Positions 56,762 to 64,000 of a stretch of 64,000 nucleotides of DNA are shown piece after piece. Under the pieces are notes generated by a model. It was not told the origin of the DNA and made no database searches. It saw nothing but the letters and a program-made list of their open reading frames with translations. Both the position numbers and the translations under genes were made by a program. Every line of letters begins with the position of its first letter. Positions within the stretch are counted from its first letter, which is position 1. The DNA is from Scleroderma bovista (lineage: Eukaryota > Basidiomycota > Agaricomycetes > Boletales > Sclerodermataceae). Location: assembly GCA_037178675.1 (NCBI GenBank), contig JAYMGJ010000086.1:1-64000 (forward strand), read 5' to 3'.

Positions 56762-57308
56762 ATGCGGCCAACAGCAGTTCGTTCCGAAGGGATGCCCAGC
56801 CGTAAGTGTTTTTCTTTGTGGTATGAGGTGGTTGACCATACTTTTTCCCTTTTGCTTTAGCCAAAACTTATGTGAGTACGAAATGAATGGTCCGCAATAC
56901 CATTGGTATTTACACTCATGCAGAACCCATGGTGGGGTGACACGAGGAATTTGAAGCAAAGGGGTATTATCACCTACAGTAAGTATAACCACGTATCTCC
57001 GCCTTAGCTTTTTGCAGGTGTTAGTCGATTGAACCCCGTCGTTCCACAGCCCTCTCTCCCTTCCGTTCCCAAGCCACGAAGGATATATTTCAGGGCTGGC
57101 TATTCAATGGCTACAGACGTCTAGCTGGACAACTTCCATATTGGATTGTACCTTTTGCTATAGGTATGCATTACAGGGCTTGCAAGGATGATAATGACTG
57201 ACCAAATGGAACACAGGCTATGGCACCTACACCTGGGCAAAACGCCGTGATGCTTGGCAAAGCAGCAAGGCCGGACATCTTGCACTGCAAGGTCATGAGT
57301 CACATTAA
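56762..57308 (+). CDS. QCR8: Cytochrome bc1 complex subunit 8
   Basis: The gene has five exons: 56762-56801, 56861-56871 (11 bases), 56924-56978, 57050-57163 and 57217-57308. They total 312 bases, 103 residues. The protein starts MRPTAVRSEGMP, and NPWWGDTRNLKQRGIITYTL then SPFRSQATKDIFQGWLF are the conserved matrix-side part. A single membrane helix follows (QLPYWIVPFAIGYGTYTWAK). The length and order match fungal Qcr8, which binds cytochrome b and helps assemble complex III in the inner mitochondrial membrane. The exon borders are fixed by the requirement that all five join in frame and give the family sequence. Confidence 0.9.
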
Positions 57309-57595
57309 ATGTTTAATGTACCATTCCAGTCGCTTTGAATATAGAAAAGGGAACTCTGCAGGCAAAGTCGAGCGAAAGTCAGGGAATCTCTGAGAGATGC
57401 CGCGTCCCATTTTCTTTTACGCAAACCGAGTACGGATTGCGATTCGCGAAGAATATCGTCTGCTCATGCGGCCCATCTGAATCTGATAGGCTTTCTGATT
57501 GCTGACACATGCTGAGTGATCAAATGGCGTCTGCCTTGCCTACATAAATGGACGAGGGAATCAGCGACCCCTAAGACCGACAAATCATTTCCACC
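57309..57595. other. Short intergenic region
   Basis: This 287-base spacer between QCR8 and the dehydrogenase presumably holds the promoter of the latter. Nothing else is visible. Confidence 0.5.
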
Positions 57596-58834
57596 ATGCC
57601 CTCTATACGTCCATTGTTCGTTGTTGCCGGCGTTGGCAGCGGCACAGGTGACATTTCCCAATCATACTCATACGTTCTGGTTGTTGGGATGCTGACTTCA
57701 CTGTCTCTCCTCATAGGTACAGGGGCCTCTGCGGCGTAAGCATCCCCGAGCTGCCACTACGAGAGCATGTTCTAATGCAACATTAATCTAGGCGTCTCTT
57801 TGCTCAGAAAGGCTACAGGATCGCCTTGATCTCTCGTGGGCAAGAATCGCTCAACAAACTTATGAAAGAGCTTAGCCAGAGTGGTGGAGAGGTGCGCTTT
57901 TGTTCCGACTATCTTTATTTTCTTGCTCATGTCGTCTGCCAGGCCGCTGCATTCCCAATCGCAGATTACTCCCCCAACTCCATTCGTTCTGCATTTACAT
58001 CTATAAGGACTCATTTTCCTTCCGCCACCTCACCCCTCCGTGTGGCGCTTTTCAACGCAGGTCATGGTGTTTGGAAGCCTTTTTTGGATATCACTGATAG
58101 TGATCTCCGTAATTCTTTCGATGTCAACGTCGCCGCTGCCTTTGCCTTCTCCCGCGAGGTTATTACTGAGTTTTTGAAACTCGGTTTTGAGGACCCTCGG
58201 GAAGGCGGGCAAGGTGGTTCTAGAAAGAGGGGAACCCTCCTTTTTACAGGCGCTACTGCCAGTATCCGTGGCAATACCACCACCAGCGCGTTTGCGGCCG
58301 GAAAACATGGGCTCAGAGCTCTCGCACAAAGTTTGGCAAAGGAATTTGGAAAGCAGAATATTCACGTTCGTCGTTTTGAACTCGACTGTTTCTTCACTTA
58401 CCAGTTATGGTTTGGCAACAGATCGCACACGTATGTCGCAAATTTATTCTCCTTGTCAATTTTACTTACTCTACACATTTGAAGAGCATTATTGACGGAG
58501 GTAGGGGTTTCTCCAGGTCGCTGCTGCGACGAAGAAGCTCACTATTTTTAATAGTCATCCTGACTGACCGCACCAAGGGTAGACTTGATGACCCGAATTT
58601 GGAGGGCAACATGGACACTCATCTGGATTCGGCTTCTATTGCGAAGGTGAATTTTTTGCTGCATGCCTCTGTTGGGTCTGATCCTCGTTAATGTTAATAG
58701 TCTTACCTTGATTTGGTCCAACAAGACAGTTCAGCATGGACCTGGGAGATCGATTGTGAGTTTTTCTGCTGTGTTCCGATAAACAGTGGTGACCTGGCAG
58801 CTGAAAAGTGCGTCCTGCACATGAGAAGTGGTGA
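57596..58834 (+). CDS. Short-chain dehydrogenase/reductase family protein
   Basis: The gene begins at the ATG at 57596. Exon 1 is 57596-57647 and exon 2 is 57717-57735. Later exons start at 57792 and 57943, and three short exons end at the TGA at 58832-58834. The nucleotide-binding motif AGVGSGTGTGASAARLFA is split by two introns. ALISRGQESL is the second strand, and NAGHGVWKPFLDI is the NAG motif. The catalytic region reads LLFTGATASIRG and SAFAAGKHGLRALAQSLAKEF, so the usual YxxxK is FxxxK. A tail ILTDRTKGRLDDP to SAWTWEIDLRPAHEKW ends it. It should bind NAD(P). Without the catalytic Tyr the reaction is uncertain. Confidence 0.85.
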
Positions 58835-59728
58835 GAGGCACCATACATACAGCCATGTATCGAAAGTTTATGCGGAATAGTAAGTCCAAAGGTTTGATGG
58901 CACGTCTTCTTTTCCTCTGTTACTATGTGACTATGACAAGACAATTGTTCTATTATGCGATCATTGTCTCTGTTCATGTGCGCAGCGAGCCTGAAACGAG
59001 TCTGTAAGGAGCCTGCACGAAGAGGAACCACAATATTAAGATCACCCGGTGTATGTCGAGGTGAGTTGTATCAGGATGGTTATTTGAGGTATAGGAACGA
59101 AATCCTGTCCTTGTTCGATCTCGCGATAGCTTGGGGACTTCTCGTAACCAACTGTTGAGCCAAGTTGTGATTACTTCACTTTCTGGTGGATGTGATAAAG
59201 GGCTGTATGCCCCACTCGAGTTCCATTCGAGTGTCGAGTCAACTCTTCCCGACCTTGCAGCTTACTTTGTTGGATGGCGTTTGATACCTTGTTAACAAGT
59301 GACGGTCCGACGGACCTATGTTCTATTGGTTGACTCGCTTTTTTCAAAAGACTTTCTTAGGCGAGTTGATTCTAGTCTATGGGTCACTTTAGTCACCGTC
59401 TCAGCTCCCAATTCTCAATTCCCCACCCGACCGCTCCTCTGACGCTGCCGAACCAGTACTTCATTTCGATACCAAACAAATGGCTTTGCAATGTCGCACA
59501 AATTTGTTGTGGTGGTTGAGTCAGAGTCATCGGAATATTGTATGACCCTCTTGACAAGGTATTTGTTGGTGAGTTGGAGAGAAGTCAACAATGATTTGAG
59601 GTCGTCGTTACTTGGAAGCGACAGCATCAGTGGTTTGTATAAATTGAGAAGGCCGTAGTCCGTCAGATTACAGGCCGTCAAACAATCCTTCGAAGATAAT
59701 TTGTGCTGTATCGGGGTGATGTCCGCCA
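58835..59728. other. Intergenic
   Basis: No supported gene. A minus-strand frame of 104 codons (59729-59415) begins in a TAATG overlap with the HET gene stop but resembles nothing I know. Confidence 0.4.
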
Positions 59729-61773
59729 TTAAAGAACGCGATTCGATAGCAGCAAAGAGGTTTCCTTCGGAGCAGAACTCCTTAGAGTCCGAAAAGTGGC
59801 CATAATCCCCCAGCTGTTCTCGTAAGGCTCAAATACTGTATGAAGGGCACGTGTGCTCACTTTGGTACCATCGGGTGCGTCCGAGAAATTACCCTGCACC
59901 TCCTTTGGCATGTAGTAGTTACCGTACTTCGTGTGCCGATCAAGTATCATGAGACCCCGCCAGTCACAGCCGGGATCATCTGTTCCCTAAATAAATAGTG
60001 ATATCAGTGCTAATGAAACACGCAAAAAAAACTACGCACGTTAACATCGAAGGCTGTCCATTCACCTGATACACCACCGAAACCAGGATCGCGAACAACC
60101 TCAAGCTTAACTCCACACATGCTTGAGCTCCTCCACATGACGGATGAAGTCTGAAGGATCCTGGTTCGAGGGAGACGGGTCTGCGTAATGTACACCTGAC
60201 CATAGTAATCAACCCCAGAACGCGCCTTATTCATGTGGTGTGCGCGCTCTGGCGCTCTGATCAGTATTTCAGTGTATTTGACCTTGGCATAGTTCTCCAA
60301 TGAACTAGGTTCATCAGAAACGACATGTATCCAGTCCTTGCCAAAAGATTGACCAAGGCCCAACACAAAACGATGGTTGGCTGGACCATCTGCATCAGAA
60401 TAGACTTTGATGCAAAGGAAATCGGTACGGGTCAGCGTGAGCGTGTTTCCTGTGAATTCCTTTGGGTACACGTCGCAGCACGTGAAGCCATTCTCAGTAA
60501 GCGCGCTATCGTCGATTTCGAACGTAGTGCAATTGCGTCGATGCAGCGGATCCTGATATCCGAGATAGACTTGGCGCAATTGTACAGGTACCTCACCGAA
60601 TAGTTCAGCGTAAGGCGACACTCCCCATCTATAGTAGTTGGATTCCCACAAAGCCAAATAGATGGGTATTGGTGGACCCCGTGGACGACCGCGACATGGT
60701 AGCCAGGCTTTGAAGAGTGAGGAACAGTCGCGAAAGGGACGGAGGAGCATCCAAATATGGACGCCGCGATTCGTGACTGGGAATGCGCCGAGTCGATCCT
60801 CCATCGAGTGCAGCTCCTCTCTTGGGACATCCTCTCCAACATATTGGATGAATTCGTCGTGATCCATCAACTCCATTTCACCACAATCACGGAAGGCGCT
60901 CGGGCTATCCGCGAGGATGCTGCCAGGCTGCATATTTTCTGTGCTGGGATACCATGCAAAGATAGTTTGGTCGTTTGATGCACGGATGATCTCCAGCTGA
61001 AGACGGTGGAACGCTTTCTCCCCCTCTCCATACAGCATCGGCATATTCACATCCAGCAGACCCATCAGCGAATAAGCTCGGTCCTCCACTCGCGTCGTCA
61101 TCCGATTGGCCGCCCATGACATCATTTGAGCAACACACGGACGGTTTCCGTGAAGTCCATGTGTCAATATATGCTGTGGGATTCCAGTGATGTCTGCCAA
61201 GGTAGGTGCAAGCATCCTCTTGTCACCTATGTTTTTCCAGTCCTTGTTGAAGAACTGGACGTTGCCTGGGGCTATCAGCTCTTGTAGCGTCCACCCACGC
61301 GAGAACCACTCTGGCCATCCACGGAAGTCGGGGTACCTCTCATTGTCACTTGCAGTGGGAAAGGATTCACCAGGGACGTCGTGCAGGTACGCATAGCATA
61401 CTCCCGCGTTTTCGTACCACCGATACATGGAATTGATGGCCTCGGATAGCTCTGCGCTGCTTCGCTTGTCGATACAGCAAGTGTCAACCCACAACCACTC
61501 ATACCCGTCGTTCTTAGCCTGCTCGCAGCTCTGGAGGATCTTTTGATAGCCATCACGCTGGCGGATCTCGTCTCTCTTCTTCTTTGAGAGCTTGACTATC
61601 TCCTTATAGTCCACCTCTTGCGCAATCCATCGATGGGATAAAATCGCGTACTTTGTCGCTTCATCGTCACCGAACTCGAGGACTTTGGTGCGACGGTCCA
61701 CTCGTTTTCCCTCTCTAATCAAACTCTCCCTCTCAAGAAATGCTTTGACGCTGATCAAGCGCATTCTGTACAA
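59729..61773 (-). CDS. HET-domain (heterokaryon incompatibility) protein
   Basis: The gene has two exons: 61773-60040 and 59986-59729, with a 53-base GT-AG intron, giving 663 residues. The HET domain covers about residues 40-270. It starts TKYAILSHRWIAQEVDYKEI, then QKILQSCEQAKNDGYEWLWVDTCCIDK, then AINSMYRWYENAGVCYAYLHDV, then WFSRGWTLQELIAPGNVQFF. A second conserved block reads RVEDRAYSLMGLLDVNMPMLYGEGEKAF. The C-terminal 390 residues have no recognised repeat or NACHT domain. HET domains trigger cell death when non-self fusion occurs, and related proteins abound in basidiomycetes with unclear roles. The frame is intact. Confidence 0.9.
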
Positions 61774-64000
61774 GTGCGCATCGCTCTCAATGGGATCATC
61801 TACTGTGAATGGTATCCATACCTCTAACAGAATTGATAGATGGTTGGATCGGAACGGCAGACGTGTAGTTGTAAGGTGATGCAGTCAAGTTGGTACTGTT
61901 CGGTAGGTCGATGTCTGATATACGTGAGTACAGCAGATAAATGGTGGCACAGGAATAACACTCACAGCGGCGTTCTTCTACCCTCGACACAGTGAAGACG
62001 ATCGATGGTGGTGGTAACGGTACAAGAAAACACGTGTTGTTTCTAGCCGACAAACTTCCCCACAGCAAGCAATTTGAACGCCCAACGACACATCGGCGTC
62101 AGGTACAACACATGATTGATCTCCCATTACTGACAATAAGTCGAGAACGATCAACTGTCTTCCCTCAATTTGGTCTGCCTAGTAGGGTGCCTAAGCACTC
62201 CTTGGCATTGCAATCAGTTTCGGAACATGTTCCATATTGCTTCAGCCTGGGCTCCAGCGGTCCCGCAGTGAAAAATGGTGGCTGCTCGAACCATCTCCCT
62301 CACAGTTCCCCTATCACGAAATAAGGTGGACGCACTTTTGGTCAAGTAGTCCATCTGGGGACTTGGCTTTGATTGAGAAAGGCAAGACTTGGACTTCTGA
62401 GAAAAATCTGCCGCTCAGAGTGCCACGACTTCCATGGCGCATACATTGCCTCAATACCAGACGAGACTCCCGACTTAAGAATGCTCACAATATACCTATT
62501 CGAATTTCTGTCGTTGCGTTCAAGGATCCTGGATGTGGCCATCAGCCCTCTTTAATCCTGACAACACTGCCACATATTTCTGGTGCGCATCGAGAGTATC
62601 ACTACTGACCATGGGCCCTTGCGAACTGTGCCTCTGAACAGTGCATAGGGAAGTCAGTGCATTGATCTCCAGCCAGGCGGGAATAGCTTTGGCATGGAGG
62701 GATTGGTCAAGGCGACAGGGAAGCGATCTTTGTTGTAAGCATAGCATGTGTAAGGAAGTCTCGCACTCAGGCTATCACGTCTCGAACGTCTCGCACTCGT
62801 CGCAACTCGTGTCTCCCCGCCGACGTCATCACTGATGCTCATACATAGTATGCTTTCTTTCTCTTTTCCTTGTGTCTCTCTTTTCCTTTCATAATACCGT
62901 TCCACGTTATCACATTGATATCTCATGCCTAATATCCGCTCACCGTCTCCGCACAGTCAAAACTATACCTTACTTAGATGTGCCTCAAGGCACTTTGTAC
63001 CTTGTCTTTCATCTTGTTCCTCGTCTTTCAACCCATTCTCTGTTCTTTGTCTACATCTAGTATATAGGATCTCCTGTACATACAGATCTGAAGAATCAGA
63101 ATCCTTCAGGTTTATTCTCGAATTTCCTCTTGGAACACGCGCGACTCGACTTCAAGATTTTCACCGCTTCGCTTACTTCTTCGACTTCCGACTTGGTACG
63201 TTTCCCCTGAATAGAACTCGCTGACAGTTGTTCTACGACAGAACGACGTCAGTGTTACACATGGGTGCAGTGAACAGACGGGGATCTCTCAACTATGTAA
63301 TTCTAAGGCCACATGGAACTTCAAACTGAATGAAATGGCCCACTCTGACCACACACATGGGTGAGCCAGTACCTCTCCAACACGCCATCGACAGTCCCCA
63401 ACGTTCTAGTACGATCTTTGGCGCTCAACTAATACATCTAGGTTCGATTTTTATTCGGAATTATAGTGCTTATAATTAAAAGGTTCAGGGCGAAGCCTTT
63501 GTCCCATGCTCTCCCGGGGCGCGCGGATCCCCACGGAGACATGGTTTATGTCCAGAATGGAGAGTATTCTTCCTTCAAACCAGAGAAAATAGAACGAACA
63601 CGCAACCTTCCACAGAGCTGGAGCCAATCTAGTTCGTCCATTTCAGGGCCCACAATCCGCTCTGCCCACGATGATGGGAAGGGAACGCCGCCTGTCCGCC
63701 CGCATGGTGGGGCTCTCTGTAATTGTCAGCGGGCAGGTCGACTGGCACTATTCCTGTCAAACAACGGCTTTGATATCCACTATAAACCTCAGAGTTTGGG
63801 GGCCCAATCCGTGCACTGCATCGATAAGGCCGTTAGCTGCCCACGGGCATTTTCAGGGTCTGTTGAGCCGAGCTTTCTCCCCATTCAAGTCCGACGGCTT
63901 GAGGTCTGAATCTATAGCATTTCGACGGCGGCCTCTGAGAATCTACGGTCCTTGATGCCAAGCTTTTTTTCAGGTAAAAGTGTTACGCAGCACCGGGCAC
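61774..64000. other. Right-edge intergenic region, 2.2 kb
   Basis: No gene is supported. Pyrimidine-rich stretches lie near 62860-63050. A plus frame (63466-63909) and minus segments near 63700-63500 are not recognised. Confidence 0.4.

Noticed and set aside
59415..59729. 104-codon minus-strand frame starting in the stop of the HET gene (TAATG)
   Set aside because: Fungal genes are not normally coupled in this way and the sequence resembles nothing known. It may be chance in the 3' untranslated region.
63466..63909. 147-codon plus-strand frame near the right edge
   Set aside because: No domain or gene context. Minus-strand segments here look equally plausible, and the gene, if any, leaves the window.

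Overview
This window is from a filamentous basidiomycete, most likely an Agaricomycete. The evidence is short GT-AG introns of about 45-70 bases, a Kyakuja-Dileera-Zisupton (KDZ) transposase next to a TET/JBP dioxygenase, a chromodomain-bearing Ty3/gypsy retrotransposon, a MARVEL protein, a stand-alone HET-domain protein and a fungal QCR8. The genus cannot be read from the sequence.

The left 39 kb is a nest of mobile elements. Element A is a minus-strand Ty3/gypsy element occupying 12728 to 11882 and 3789 to beyond position 1. It is split in its gag by E1 (3795-11881), an intact-looking chromovirus with 690-base LTRs, a 5-base target duplication, a predicted -1 frameshift site and an antisense, intron-containing extra gene between pol and the 3' LTR. 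Element B (minus, 18503-13972) is a decayed Ty3/gypsy pol with four in-frame TGA codons, all explainable as CGA to TGA.

Positions 18987-39357 are a single KDZ DNA transposon of about 20 kb with 55-base terminal inverted repeats. Its genes, left to right, are a TET/JBP-like 2-oxoglutarate/Fe(II) dioxygenase (-), an unknown gene (+), the KDZ transposase with a CxC2 cluster (-, broken by a 1082-base solo LTR), a long multi-exon gene (+), a proline-rich gene (-) and a gene with an exact Zn2Cys6-type cysteine spacing (+). The whole element, coding and non-coding, is peppered with the palindrome CCGCGG. Near both ends the motif forms arrays in opposite orientation.

The right 25 kb is ordinary host sequence with old mobile debris: a copia-type gag fragment, an 85-base duplication, an Argonaute pseudogene (41690-43770), a RING-finger gene, a mariner-type MITE, a MARVEL membrane protein, a P-loop ATPase, an Hcs1/IGHMBP2-like helicase, QCR8 of respiratory complex III, a short-chain dehydrogenase and a HET-domain gene.

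The most interesting idea is that two unrelated mobile elements here each combine a six-cysteine Zn-cluster-like protein with a dispersed CGG-containing motif: CCGCGG in the KDZ element and CTCCG/CGGAG in E1. The KDZ element adds a cytosine dioxygenase. This would fit an element-encoded anti-silencing system, but that is inference.
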